Below, in pieces: positions 11,261-23,437 of a stretch of DNA of 64,000 nt. Source of the DNA: Lantana camara (taxonomy: Eukaryota; Streptophyta; Magnoliopsida; Lamiales; Verbenaceae); NCBI GenBank assembly GCA_037501455.1, contig CM074864.1, positions 23,430,001 to 23,494,000 of the forward strand, in the 5' to 3' direction. The translations under genes were made by a program, and so were the position numbers. Below the pieces are notes generated by a model that was not told the origin of the DNA, searched no databases, and worked only from the letters and a program-made list of their open reading frames with translations. Within the stretch, counting starts at the first letter, position 1. Every line of letters starts with the position of its first letter.

Positions 11261-11554
11261 CTCGTTAATCGTGTTTCTGATTCGTCTCAATTATTCTTAT
11301 TTTGGTAGAAATTCTTAGGCTTAGATGCGAATTAGGTATTCATGAGTTCTTTTAGAAAGCCTGAAATACGAAACTGTAATTTTTCCTGAATTTCAAAAAA
11401 CTGTTTTCTCAAATCGTGTTTTTGAAAATCGTTTTAGTTGAAATTTATCTAAATCGAATTTTTTTTAATTGAAACGAGTTTTGGAGAAACCCAAAATACG
11501 AAACGAACACGAAATAGGACGAGCCTAGGCGTGCTAGCAAGTCGCACGCTCAGC

Positions 11555-11790
11555 CCTCCCGCAACCGCGCGGGAGGCCCTCCCGCTCGCCTGTCCGCAAC
11601 CGCGCAGGACAGCCGCCCGCACGGTCCCGCACCAGAGCGGGAAGCCCTGGCCGAGACAGCCCGCCATCGGGCGGGCACTGCTGCGCGCGATAAGTGCACG
11701 AGCCGCGCGCCCAGCGAGCGCACGCGGGCGGCAATTGCCGCACGCTGTGCGCACAGCTGGCGCGCGAGCGCGCGCCTGATGCCGCGCGGC
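11555..11790 (+). other. GC-rich hairpin run in C1 leader
   Basis: An abrupt GC island (about 11518-11820) in AT-rich sequence. Four stem-loops start at 11555, 11590, 11625 and 11659, a 34-35 bp pitch: CCTCCCGC/GCGGGAGG, CTGTCC/GGACAG, TCCCGC/GCGGGA and GCCCGC/GCGGGC, three of them with 6-nt loops. The first two share the loop text GCAACCGCGC while both arms change together, so pairing is kept. Four more palindromes follow: GCGGCAATTGCCGC (11728), GCTGTGCGCACAGC (11744), GGCGCGCGAGCGCGCGCC (11759) and GCCGCGCGGC (11781). ORFs through here are by-products of GC content. Confidence 0.8.
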
Positions 11791-12976
11791 GGTGCCCTCC
11801 TTTGGGCGGGTGGTTTCGGGTCAATCTTCGTGTTTCGTGTTTCGTGTTTTCGGTCCTTGAAAATCTCGATTTAATTTAATTTTAATTTTATTTTTAAAAA
11901 TCAATTTTGCTAAAGTAAAATTATTTTAAAATTTTGATTAAATTGGGATTTTTGAGAAATTAAAGCGATTTGGATTTTGGGAAAATTATGAACTTTATTT
12001 TCTGAAAATAATGAAAGAATAAATTATTAATTTTGGAAATTAATTGGAATTTTATTGGTTTATTGTTTTTCGGGTTTTATTGAAAAGGCTCTTGAACAAG
12101 AATTGCATCTAAGTCGTGTTTTTAAGTCATTAGGACTTGAAACGAGAATTTTAATTTATTGGCTAAATTTAAATTCTCGCAAAAGCATGTTAGGTGATCA
12201 TGGGTTTAGACCTATGTATGGTTTTAATTATGCACATGGATGGTTTAAATTGGGGTTGGAGCCCTATAGTTGCGTTTTTCAATTGAGGTTGGAGCCTCAC
12301 TTATGTGCGTACTGTTATGTGATTTATTATATGGCTTTCCATATTACTGTTTTTGAGGCCGGGGTATGCCCCGTGTAATTGTCTAAGGCCAATATGAAGA
12401 TTGAGCCTTATTACTTTATGTCTTTTTCCTTTTTATTGTAATTTGAGAGTAGAGATAGGTGGTGAGGTTTTATTTTCATTTTGGAGACAATGCACCCATG
12501 GAGTAAGATGGACCACACTCAAGTAACAAGGAGGCCATAAGTGAAGACCCCTCAAAATGTTAGGGAGGGGAATCTCAATTGTAAAAATGTAATAGAGATA
12601 GGGCTCGTATTTTATTACCGCTTTCCCTTATGTGATTTAAACTGTTTATGTGGCATGTATGTTAGAACTTGTGATTGTGGAGTGGCTCCCACATATCATG
12701 CATAAGATAGGTAGAACCCATGATCATTACATGTTAGTATCATGCTAGGACATGTTATCTGTTTATGTGCTTGTTTGAAATGCATTTAAGTGTACTTGCA
12801 TTAATCAAGACTAATAAAATTGGATAACATATATGTTGGTGAGGTCGAACCGGACAACTCTCCGGTTGATTCAAAAATTCCCATTAAATATTAAGCTAAT
12901 TTCGAACAAATAGGTATTTAATTCGAGATGCAAGTTTTGAATTAAATTCCTAGCATTCCATCAATAGGTTTTAAGT
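11791..12976 (+). other. C1 leader, middle part
   Basis: Non-coding leader between the GC hairpin run and the long-hairpin array. It holds an AT-rich stretch and imperfect repeats such as GGTTGGAGCC(C/T) near 12256 and 12288. A small hairpin AACCGGA...TCCGGTT lies near 12848-12868. The 107-codon ORF at 12055 has no recognisable domain. Confidence 0.6.
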
Positions 12977-13348
12977 TTAGTAAGTGAAGCTAGTTATTGT
13001 CTGCGAGTCGTGGGATAGCTAGTGGAGCTTATTAGTTCTTAGTTACCTAATTGATCAATTTTAATGATTAATATTTCGTGATCAATTTTGGCAAGGGCGA
13101 TGTCCGCGAGTCGTGGGTCGTTTGAACTAAGCTTTGATCATGATCTTATGATTGATGGGTCTAGCTTAACGCCTAAGTAAATATGGATGTCGCACGAGTC
13201 GTGGGTCCATATTGAAAGATAGGTGATGCAAAAAACAATTACTAAGAGTTCTAAAGGTGTTAGAATTGGTAAGTTGTACCTACCTAGGATTTTACTTAGA
13301 ATGTCCGCGAGTCGTGGGTTCGAGGTAAAATGCCTAGGATCTTAGTAC
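12977..13348 (+). other. Four long hairpins sharing one apex, C1 leader
   Basis: The motif (GC/AC)GAGTCGTGGG occurs at 13003, 13106, 13194 and 13307. Each copy is the tip of a longer imperfect hairpin centred on an AGT triloop. Arms run roughly 12977-13035, 13076-13143, 13170-13225 and 13276-13348. The tip pairs CCGCG with CGTGG (wobbles allowed), and in the third copy CACG with CGTG, a compensatory change. The arms below the tip differ between copies but still pair, for example CCTAGGATTTTACTT with AGGTAAAATGCCTAGG in the fourth. The array ends about 180 bp before the gag start. Confidence 0.8.
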
Positions 13349-13524
13349 CCATTGGGAAACGTATTCCTCTTAGATCTTTGGGAATTATAGATCTTTTAAA
13401 AACAGTGGGAGCTACATTAGATTAAAGACCTTATCTTTTGTATATCGTTATAATTCAGCATGCTCACTAGTTCACTGTTTTACCATTTAGGTCGTAGATT
13501 CTTTGATTCTCTACGTGTTTTGAA

Positions 13525-15789
13525 ATGGCAACCAAAAACCCTCTTGTTCCGATCCTCGAGTCAAACAAGTTGACTGGTCCCAACTATTCTGATTGGCTGA
13601 GGAATCTAAAAATTATTTTAGATTCTGAGAAGAGAACTTATGTTCTCTTCGAAGGGGAGCCTAGTCCCGAAGGGGAGACTCCCACTCGGGCCGAGCGGAA
13701 CGCGTTTCAGAAGTGGAAGGATGATAATCTCCAAGCCCGTTGCCTTATGTTGGCTAACATGTCTCCGGACCTGCAAAGGCAACATGAGGCCATGGAATTC
13801 GTTTGGGAGATTTACGACCACTTAGAGCAACTTTACCGCCCTCATGAACGTGTTACAAGGTATAACACTTCAAAGGAATTGTTCCACTTAAGAATGAGGG
13901 AAGGTTCAAGTGTCCATGAATATGGACTCAAGTTTCTCGCCCTTACTGAGAAACTTGCTTCCATGGACATGCCACTGAAAGATGAGCTTTCATTGGATTT
14001 GTTGCTAGCTTCGCTCCCACCATCATTCAACCCATTTGTCCTTAACTTCAATATGAATCATGCTGGTGCTAATGTAGCTAAGCTGATTAGTCAGCTTGTG
14101 ACTGCTGAAAGCACGATCAAGAAGGACAATAAGGTTTTGATGGTGAATGCTCCATCTTCCTCTTCTGAGCCTTCTAAAGGTAAGGGCAAGAAAGCCCAAA
14201 AGAAGAAGAAGAAACCCCCTAGGCCCACTGGTGGCATTTCGAAAGGGAAGGCCCAAAAGAAGAAGCGTGATCAGAAAGAGGATGTTTGCTTCCATTGTGG
14301 CAAAGCGGGACATTGGAGGAGAAACTGCCCAGAGTACAAGGCTACTCTAAAGAAAGGTATCTTTCTCATTGAAGTAAATCTTTCTATTAATTCTAGTTCT
14401 TGGGTACTTGATACCGGTTGTGGAACTCATATCTGTAATGATGTACAGATGCTAAGTGAAGTCCAACAACGCAAAGAAGCAGAATGTGTCTTGAAGATCG
14501 GCGATGGCTCAAACGTTGAAGCTCGAGCTTTAGGCACAAATAGATTAGATTTAGGTAGTTTTGAGTTAGTCTTAAATAAAGTCCTTTATGTACCGAGCAT
14601 TATTCGTAATATAATTTCAGTTCCAATATTAGATTGTGAAGGTTATGAAACTTATATTAAGAATGGTAAATACTTTATCAAACGGAACAACTCTTCTGTT
14701 CACATCGATACTCTAAGTAATGGACTTTATCTAACTCAGAATATCAATATTATGAATATACAACGAGAAACAAAGCGTAAGAGAGATGACAAAGTTTCAG
14801 CTCCCTTATGGCACGCTAGATTAGGGCACATTTCCAAGAACAGAATCAGCAAGATAAGCACTTTAGGATCATTTTCTGAAAATGATCTTAATGAGTTAAC
14901 TTCTTGCGAATCCTGTCTCAAAGGAAAGATGTCCAAAGTTCCTTTTAAAGGGACTGTGGAACGTGCCACTAAGGTATTGGATTTGATCCATACTGATGTT
15001 TGTGGACCGCTTAGTGTAAGCACTAGAAACAATCATCAGTATTTCATAACCTTTACTGATGACTTTAGTCGGTATGGTTATTTGTACTTAATGAAGTATA
15101 AATCTGAAGCTTTTGAGAAATTCTTAGAATTTCAAAAGGCTGTTGAGAACCAAACTGGTCACAGGATCAAAGCACTTCGATCTGATCGAGGAGGCGAATA
15201 TCTTAGTGAAGAATTCCTTAATCATCTCAAAGATAATGGGATTATCTCTCAGTGGACTCCTCCGGGAACTCCTCAGCTTAATGGAGTTTCTGAGAGAAGG
15301 AATCGAACCTTACTTGATATGGTTCGTTCCATGATGAGTTTCACTGACTTACCACCTTCTTTCTGGGGTTATGCCCTAGAAAGTGCAACAAAGATTTTGA
15401 ATCTAGTTCCCTCTAAGTCAGTCCCTAAAATGCCCTATGAAATGTGGCATGGTAAAATCCCTAGCTATTCTTACTTAAGAATTTGGGGTTGTCCTGCTTA
15501 CGTGAAGAGGACAGTGGGAGATAAGTTAGAATCTCGTTCTAACTTATGCTACTTTGTAGGTTATCCTAAGGAATCCATAGGATACTACTTCTATGATCAA
15601 TCTGAGCAAAAGGTGTTTGTTTCCAGAAATGCCACTTTTCTTGAGGAACCGTTCCTTAAAGAAAAGAAAGGCAAGATCATAGAATTAGAGGAAGTACTAA
15701 GTGACCCCACGCCACCCACTGAAGAAACATCCCTACTGATCAACCACAACCAATCACGAATTTCGATACACACGAAAATCCTCCTCTAA
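13525..15789 (+). pseudogene. C1 gag-protease-integrase polyprotein, first frame
   Basis: 754 codons from an ATG that is the first long-frame start after the leader. Gag forms the N-terminal ~250 residues (MATKNPL..., UBN2-like core). A Lys-rich stretch precedes a CCHC knuckle (CFHCGKAGHWRRNC, about residue 255). The protease has DTGCGTH (about 295). Integrase has the H-H-C-C zinc site (HARLGH...CESC, about 430-465) and the D-D-E core: D in HTDVCG (~490), D in RSDRGGEY (~552), E in GVSERRNR (~588). The frame is lost near 15750, just after integrase, where the polyprotein should continue into RT. Confidence 0.92.
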
Positions 15790-17444
15790 GGCGTTCTGAA
15801 CGCACTCCTAGACAGCCGGAGAGATGGTATGGATTCTTCCATGAAATCTCTTAAAAGGATAATGATTATTTAACATATGAGGAGACACTTTCAGATTCTG
15901 ACTCTGAACAGTGGATAGAAACCATGAAATCCGAAATGGACTCCATGAACTCCAACCAAGTTTGGACCTTGGTAGATTTGCCTGATGGGGTCAAACCCAT
16001 AGGTTGCAAATGGATCTTTAAGAGAAAGCTTGGAGTTGATGGAAGCATTGCAGCCTACAAATCAAGACTGGTTGCAAAAGGATTCACTCAAAGACCCGGC
16101 GTGGACTTTGATGAAACTTTTTCGCCAGTTGCAATGAAAAAGTCTATTCGAATCATGCTTACCATTGCTACATATTATGACTATGAGATATGGCAAAATG
16201 GATGTGAAAACTGCCTTTCTCAATGGTGACATTGACAAAGACATTTATATGGAGCAACCCATAGGTTTCACATTCAGTGGGAGTAAGCAAAAGGTTTGCA
16301 AACTCCAAAGATCAATCTATGGATTGAAACAGGCTTCTAGGAATTGGAACATTCGATTTGATGAATCAGTCAAAGCGTTTAGCTTCATTCAAATTTCGAA
16401 TGAATCCTGTGTGTATAGAAAGGAATTGGAGACCTCAGTGCAATTCTTAGTCTTTATGTTGATGACATCCTTCTTATTGGGAATTCGAAGGATGGCATGA
16501 AAGTAACTAAGTTATGGTTATCAAAACAATTCGAGATGAAAGATCTTGGTGATGCGTCCTACATCCTTGGAATTAAGATCTATAGAGATAGATCTAGAAG
16601 GTTAATAGGACTATCACAGTCGATGTACATTGACAAAGTATTGAAGAGATTCAATATGGAGTCAGCAAAGGTTAAGAACCTTCCTATGAGTGTAGGTACA
16701 TGTCTTTCAAAGAAGATGTGTCCTAAGACTAACCTTGAGAAGGAAAGAATGACTCATACACCTTATGCATCAGCAATAGGTAGCATAATGTATGCAATGT
16801 TATGTACTCGACCAGATGCGGCTTATACACTTAGTGTTACAAGTCATTTCCAATCTGACCCTGGAGATGGTCACTGGGCTGCCGTGAAGAATATTCTTAA
16901 GTACTTGAAAAGTACTAAAGATTTATTCTTAGTTTACGGAGGTCAGAAAGATCTTACTGTCGAAGGATACTGCGATGCAAGCTTTGCATTTGACTTAGAT
17001 GATTTTAAGTCAATGTCAGGATACATTTTCTGCCTAAACGGCGGAGCAGTGAGTTGGAAGAGTTCCAAGCAAACGACCACTGCAGATTCGACCACTGAGG
17101 ATGAATACTTAGCTGCAAATGATGCAGCTAAGGAAGGTGTTTGGATTAGAAACTTCATTCAAGAGTTGAATGTTGTTCCTAGCATGAAAGACCCCATTAC
17201 TGTGTTTTGTGACAACACTGGGGCGGTTGCTCAAGCAAGAGAACCAAGATCTCACCAACGGACCAAGCACATTATGAGGAAGTATCACCTAATACGTGAT
17301 ATTATCAAAAGAGAAGATGTGCAAATTGAGAGGGTCACATCAGCAGAGAACGTGGTAGATCCACTTACTAAACCCCTTAGTCGAGAAGCTTCCCAAGGTC
17401 ATCTTCAGAAGATGGGACTTAGAGTAGCTTTAGAATGGCTTTGA
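15790..17444 (+). pseudogene. C1 reverse transcriptase and RNase H, frameshifted
   Basis: Continues the polyprotein in broken frames. The RT begins with KWIFKRKLGVDGSIAAYKSR (from about 16008), then NGDIDKDIYMEQP and IYGLKQASRNW. The YVDD site at about 16455 lies in a different frame from the block before it. The long frame from 16497 to 17444 holds the RT thumb, the RNase H (CDASFAFD, TTEDEY, DNTGAV) and the conserved end PLTKPLS. Frameshifts lie near 15880, 16200 and 16450, and a TAA lies near 15855. It cannot make a functional polyprotein. Confidence 0.88.
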
Positions 17445-17448
17445 CGGG

Positions 17449-17460
17449 CAAGTGGGAGAT
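17449..17460 (+). promoter_or_regulatory. C1 polypurine tract
   Basis: CAAGTGGGAGAT immediately upstream of the 3' LTR, the usual plus-strand primer of plant copia elements. Confidence 0.85.
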
Positions 17461-19404
17461 TGTTAGGAATAGTGCCCTAGAAAGCCGATTGTATATCCGC
17501 TTTGTGCTTTTCCTTATTGTAATCACAGACAATCTTTGAATGAAATAACGAATTGAGGCAACACTTCTTTATATGCTCTTGTTTGGTATGCGTTTACTTT
17601 AGTTGTGCATGTATGAGAACTCCCCTAATCCTGATAACTTTAGGACTCTACCATTTAGGTGAAATGGTTCATGAAACGAGCCCTATATCACATAAGTCAT
17701 GATTAGTAAAATACTCCAAGCCGATGAGTCCTACAAACAGTGGGAGTGTCAACCTGACTCCTCTAAGGCTTGCTTGTGGGATCACGCCCTTAAGAAGGAC
17801 CACCTTGTTTCATGGAGGTGCAAAGTGTATAGTTGATACGTGCGTGATATATGAGGGTGCTTACTTTAATAAGTAAGTTCACTGAGGTGCCCCGCGTGAG
17901 AACATTCCTAAATGGGAAAGGAAGTTTCTATTTCAGGAAATAGAAACTTCCAGATTAGGAAATATCTCACGAGTCATTGATGTGATTAATTGATCCTTAA
18001 GACTTGAGGTTCCTTGTCGCTTTATGAGTCAACTCTGTAGTCTTAGGTATAAGCTTTAAAGGGTGTCGCCTTAGACAACTGACTCAAGGCTTATGCTGGG
18101 GCTACACAAGTGATTCATGAAAGTGAATGAGAATCAAGAAAGGACCTACACTCGCATTTGCAAGGTGATCTCTTATTGTGTAAGTCATTCATATGCCATA
18201 TGGAGTCCTTGGCCAAGGTAGTAGATCAAGACATCAAGAAAAGGGTTTCTTGGATTGAGATCAAATGTATATGAAATGCACTTAGCTTTAAGACCGGATT
18301 ATTAGGGTTCTGATTATTCCCTTACCCTAGATCTTGGTTGAGAGATAGTAAGTAGGAGGATTGTATCTCACATGAATCAATGACTTAAAGGTTCTGTCGA
18401 ATCCGAACATTCCAATTCAGCTAGGGGTTAAACACATGTTGCTAGACTATGGTCGTTTAATCAGTGGACTGATTAATTAATTAGTGAATTAATTAATTAG
18501 GGTCGCTGCTAATTGAATTGAGAACCTAGAGGGTCACACACAACAACTTGGTTACATGACTTGAGGCTTTAAAATGATTAAACGAGTTAATCGGGCCAAG
18601 AGGGTTCCACACGTGTGCGTCACATGAGTGACACGTGTCCTTGTGACACGTGTCCCACACGTGTAAGTATATATATATATTGTATATATATATTAAATAA
18701 TTAAATGTGTTAATTATTTAATAGACTTTGGTTTAATTTTGAATTAAAAAGAAAGTCTTATTTTGGAGAAAAATAATCTAGTTAATTAATTATGAATTAA
18801 TTAATTAGATAAAATAAGTTATTTATTTTAAATAAATAAAGTATAAAAATTATCCAAAATTAGTTTGGATATTTTTAGCTCTCTTAAAGTTGATTTGAAT
18901 TAGAATTCAAAGTCAAAGTTGGAAAGTACTTGATGATCAAGTAATAGGAGAGAGAGGGACCAAATCCTTGCCCAACAAGGACTAGGTTCGGCGTCCCTCT
19001 CCTTTACCTATATATAGGGGAGCTCAAGCTCCCCTTTAGAGCTAATTGGCAATTCTTTTGGTTCATGTGTTGAACACCATCCTTTCTCCAAGATAAACGA
19101 AACCCTAGGTTAAGCCTAAACACTAACTAGAGAACTAGCATCCTTACTAGTTCGATTGTGATCAAGTTGGTGGACTATCTCTAGAGAGCTTCAAGTTAGA
19201 AGTTTGAAGATTCGAGCTTTACCAAGGAGAGGGGATCAAGCCGCGAGAAGAGCGTTCTTGGGTGGCTTGAAACGCTTCAAGAAAGAATACAAGAAAAGTA
19301 AGTTTTCTATCTTTACGAATTTGGTTACACGATTGCGAGTCCAAGGTCCTTTTGTTGGGAAAAATTTTTAAATTCCGCTGCTTTCTGATTTGTGTTTTCC
19401 AATA
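17461..19404 (+). mobile_element. C1 3' LTR (1944 bp)
   Basis: Near-identical to the 5' LTR. It has an expanded TATATA run near 18668-18690 that explains the 15-bp greater length. G-boxes are at 18610, 18632, 18647 and 18658; the site matching 10475 reads CACATG here, while the site lost in the 5' LTR is intact. A TATA box is at 19008-19017. Confidence 0.92.
18610..18663. promoter_or_regulatory. G-box cluster in C1 3' LTR
   Basis: Four intact CACGTG cores plus one CACATG. Together with the 5' LTR this implies five sites in the ancestor, each LTR having lost a different one by a CpG transition. Confidence 0.75.
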
Positions 19405-19919
19405 TCCACAAGCTTATATTAGGTCAAAAGGTAGCTCTCAAACGTAAGGGGCTCGTTTCGGGTGGAATTCGAGGGTCTTAATGAACTTAGAAAAATGTGA
19501 GGCTTGTCCCATTGAACCCGAATAGTCGAATCGAGTTCAACGGAGGTGACGGAATTCTAATCCGAATTCCCGAGCTCAAAATACGCATCCCCGGAACCCA
19601 AGGTGCGCTAAATGCTCTTTGGCCTTCTTTAGGTTCCGTCTCCAAAACGAACTCAAAAAGGCAATCAAAACAAATACCAAAACATATAACGAACATATAA
19701 CCGAGTCCATAAAGCATATAATTAACACATATCACGAATTCACAAAAATCAGAATTAAATACAAATCTAAAACGAGCAAAATACAAGGCAAGGAAAGTTA
19801 AACGTTCAAATTAAACAAATTCATACCAAAGCAATTAAGTATCACATAATCACTTAAATAAATAATTAAATAGCACACATAACAGGTTACCTCAAAGTCT
19901 GATCAGCCGGGATGTTACA
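19405..19919 (-). mobile_element. G1 3' LTR, U3 side
   Basis: Continues the G1 LTR after C1 and ends at GGGATGTTACA (minus-strand start TGTAACATCCC). It matches 41550-42062. It contains a block around 19550-19630 (GAATTCCCGAGCTCAAAATA) shared with the LARD LTR and H. Confidence 0.92.
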
Positions 19920-19945
19920 AACCTCCCTCCTTCAAAAGGACCCGT
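19920..19945 (-). promoter_or_regulatory. G1 polypurine tract
   Basis: The minus strand reads CCTTTTGAAGGAGGGAGGTT directly before the LTR start. The same kind of tract precedes the LARD LTRs. Confidence 0.8.
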
Positions 19946-19947
19946 CC

Positions 19948-21555
19948 TCAGGTCCGAGGCGAGGTCTTGAAAAGATCCGGATACAACTGTTTCATCTTAT
20001 CCTCGGTCTCCCAAGTAGCTTCATCGGATTCTTGATCACGCCACAAGACCTTCACAAGAGGGATTTGTCTATTCCTCAACTCTTGCATCTTCTGATCCAA
20101 CACCTCAACCGGATACTTCTTAAAAGTCAAATCCGGCTCTAACTGAACTTTCTCAACTGGAAGAATAGAAGACTCATCGGGATAATGTTTCCGAAGCTGC
20201 GAGACATGAAACACATTATGAATCCCGGTCAAACTCGGTGGTAAATCAAGTCTGTAGGCTACTTTCCCAACTCGATCAAGGATCTCAAAGGGGCCTAAGT
20301 AGCGAGGGTTAAGCTTTCCGCCTTTACCAATCCGAGCATACCCTTTTCTAGGAGATGCCTTTAAAAAGACCTTATCTCCTTTCTCAAATTCTAAGGGTCG
20401 TCTTCTCTTATCTGCATAACTTTTCTACCGGTCTTGTACCGTTTTCAACCTCTGTCTGATCACTTTCACCCTCTCGATGGTATCCTGAATCTCCTTGGTT
20501 TTCTTAGCTCTTTCGAGCTTTCCATCTTTATTCCATCGCCACTCATCAATGTCCCAAAAGAGAGAGGATCGGCATTTCCTTCCATATAAAGCCTCATACG
20601 GTGCCATGCCGATAGAAGACTGGAAGTTGTTGTTGTAGGCATACTCAATCAAATCCAACTGTTCATCCCACGAATCCTGATAATCCAAGGCACAAGCACG
20701 AAGCATGTCCTCGAGATACCTTGTTAGCCTTTCAGATTGGCCATCGGTCTGTGGGTGGAGTGCAGTACTAAATTGAAGCTTCGTCCCCAAACACTTCTAT
20801 CATTCCTACCAAAAACTGGATGTGAACCGAGGATCTCTATCTGAAACAATGCTGACCGGAGTACCATGCAACCTAACAATCTCTTTCCGATATAACCGGG
20901 CCAACTTAGGAACCTTATCGGACATCTTCACCTTAAGGAAATGCGCCGACTTCGTTAACCGATCAATAATCACCCAAATTCCATCGGAACCTCCTTTGGT
21001 CCTTGGCAAGCCGGACACGAAGTCCATGGTCACTTGCTCCCACTTCCACTCGGGGTATTGGAAGTGGTTGGAGAGTTCCTCCCGGTTTCTGGTGTTCCGC
21101 TTTCACCACTTAGCATGTCTGACATCATCTAACATAGTTAGCAACGTCTCTCTTCATGCCGTTCCACCAATATAAAGTCCTTAAATCCTTGTACATTTTT
21201 GTGGTACCGAGATGTACTGCATATGCTGACCTGTGGTCTTCATCAAGTACCAACTGCTTAAGTTCATCAGGAACACAAACCCGAGCTTTAAATCTAAACA
21301 ACCCTGAATCATCAAATCCAAACTTAGTTTCATGATCAATCCTTGACTTAACTACCAATTTCTAAATCTCGGGATCCACAGATTGAGCTTCTATCAATCT
21401 CTATTTCAAAACCGCCTGAACTGAAATATTAGCCAAGCGAGCCTCTAACACCAAAACCACTGAATCTCGTCTACTAGAACCTGCCTCCAAACCTGAAATA
21501 CTAGCCTTCCTACTCAAAGCATCCGCTACCACGTTGGCTTTACCCGGATGGTACT
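19948..21555 (-). pseudogene. G1 integrase and chromodomain, with TAG stops
   Basis: Continues G1 pol after G2. It starts with the end of RNase H ([12 protein letters not shown]). The integrase zinc region (TKMYKDL...YWWNGMKRDV) is followed by the core with D in TMDFVSGLP and D in [10 protein letters not shown]. The E region is GQSERLTRYLEDMLRAC. A chromodomain-type end follows (VKVLWRDQESDEATWE, 20060-19990). Chromodomains direct integration into marked chromatin. Premature stops include TAG at 21401-21403, 21362-21364, 20806-20808, 20797-20799 and 20425-20427, plus a TGA at 20800-20802. There is also damage around 21034-21125, so this copy is dead. Confidence 0.9.
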
Positions 21556-22637
21556 TGTAACAGCCCAAAACAGGGCCTGGATGAAAACAGTAAGTTAAGG
21601 GCATTGGTAAAGCGTTTATAGACCGTGATCCAACTTTTTGAATCATCATGCATTGCATTCTTACATGAACTTTGTGCTCGTATATGATCTGACATGTTTT
21701 AAGGGGGAATTCTTGACCTTTGATACAGTTTACTATTTATAACCCGAGCCTACCTTGTTCATATTGCTACTCGAACCCTGGAAGTTCATCACACATGTTT
21801 CCCAATCATTTGCACTTGTTTCCCGAGCTCAGAGAGTCTTTCTTGAACCATAAGGGTATTTTTGGAACTTACCGATCAAAGTTACTATTCATCAGAAAAT
21901 GAGCTTTTGATTCTGATACCTTTCCTACTCAAGTTTATAGTCGCATCAATCCTTGAGTCAAGACGATTCTTTTGAAATCATTCTTGGCTTGGAAATCTAT
22001 TCTGGAACTTTGTTTTATTGAAAATGTTTTCGAAAACCCTAGTTCACTATTCCTTTTATGAACGATTTTCATTCGGAAAATGTTTTCTCTCTGGATTTGC
22101 ATTACTTGAGCTATTTTAAGATTTTTGACATGTTTTACAACTCTTGATTCAAACCCTAGCTTGAAATTTTGAAGCGTACGCTTGTACGTGGGAATTCACT
22201 ATTCATTCTACGTTTTCAACTTTTTAGCGGTAAAATATTTTATAGTCGATTTTGGATTCAAAACGCTTCTCGATTTATTTCTTGAATTTTGGAAACAATC
22301 CAGACTTGAAAATCATTCTAGAAAGTCGTTTTTCACTCGTGTTGAGTTTCGAGCTCAAAACTTTTATTCACTAAAACTAATGTATCTTTCAAACGGTAAA
22401 TCCGATTTCGACGAATGGATATGCGTTTCAAAGCTAATTTTTGCCCGGACGGAATAATTATACTCCCAGCCACTTATCCTCGAGTCTTGGCCATGAAATT
22501 ATAGAAATACCCCCCAGCAGTCCCATTTTTACCTTCATAATGCCTAAAGCTTCTAGAAGATGCAAGTGGATGAACTCTTGTTTTGCTCTCCTACCCTTAA
22601 GCCATCTTTCTTTGCAAGGTGAGGGGCTTCTTCACAA

Positions 22638-22647
22638 CTATAAATAC
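22638..22647 (+). promoter_or_regulatory. TATA box of G2 5' LTR
   Basis: CTATAAATAC, about 1.1 kb into the LTR, a good match to a plant TATA box. The copy in the 3' LTR is at 32950-32959. This puts about 3 kb of LTR into the transcript. Confidence 0.65.
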
Positions 22648-23437
22648 CCCTCTCATGCCATTAGAATCCTTTCTCAAAGTCTTGTGTTGACAAGCACTCC
22701 TCTCTCCCTCCTTTCCCCCTTGGCCGTCGGCCTCCCCTCCCCTTTGCTAGGTTAGTTGCTTTATTTTTATGTTATGTTTAGTTAGTTTATGTTTTTATGT
22801 TATGGTATGTTTATATTATGTTTAGTTTGGGTCTTAGGGTCTTCCCTAAGCCATATAGGATTTTATTTTGTACATTTATTATATAGTTTTCATGATATGT
22901 TTGAATGTATGTTTATATGTTTTAATTGTTTGGTATATGCTTGAATATGTTATGAATTGCTCTAGTATATGCTATGATCATGTGATATGATTGTTATATT
23001 ATGAGAATTGATGCGTGATTATGGAATTTGAATTATGTTCATGCATGCTAGCTAATGGAATAGTGATTTACAATTTATTATGTCACAACTTGTTACATGT
23101 TGGTATTGAATTAAATTGTTACATGCTACATGCCTAAAGGTATATGATATGATATGATATATGTTGTGACATGTTGTCACATTGTTATATGATTCTTGAA
23201 TTATGAATTGAGCTTATGATATGATATGGATTGATAGATTAAAGCCTTGATCATATGTTATACACTTTAATAGTGTCACATGTTATAACGTAAGATAGAA
23301 TAGTGTTTCATAACTTGATCTTATACCTTAATTGGATCTCTTAACTATAGGTTATACCTTTAACCTAGATCACACTTGATTATTATTACATGAACTTGAA
23401 ACTATAGGTTATAATCAAGATCATAATTTAATTAGGG

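Larger units (their letters stand above)
9315..19404 (+). mobile_element. C1: Ty1-copia element with long structured leader
   Basis: The order is 5' LTR, PBS, a 2.3-kb leader, gag-protease-integrase-RT-RNase H, PPT, 3' LTR. This order, with integrase before RT, defines Ty1-copia. It sits in the 3' LTR of G1: flanks read GGTCCA on the left and TCCACAAG on the right, while the uninterrupted G1 5' LTR reads GGTCCACAAG at about 41548. The TSD is therefore TCCA, or 5 bp with one changed base. The LTRs start TGTTAGG and end CCAATA, which is not the usual CA. The reading frame is broken at several places. I do not assign a lineage. Confidence 0.93.

Noticed and set aside
11449..11879. Arg/Ala-rich ORFs on both strands
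   Set aside because: Products of the GC-rich hairpin island; low-complexity translation in several frames at once.
22441..22755. 104-codon ORF in the G2 5' LTR, also at 32753-33067
   Set aside because: Present twice only because LTRs are copies; it overlaps the TATA region and has no domain.
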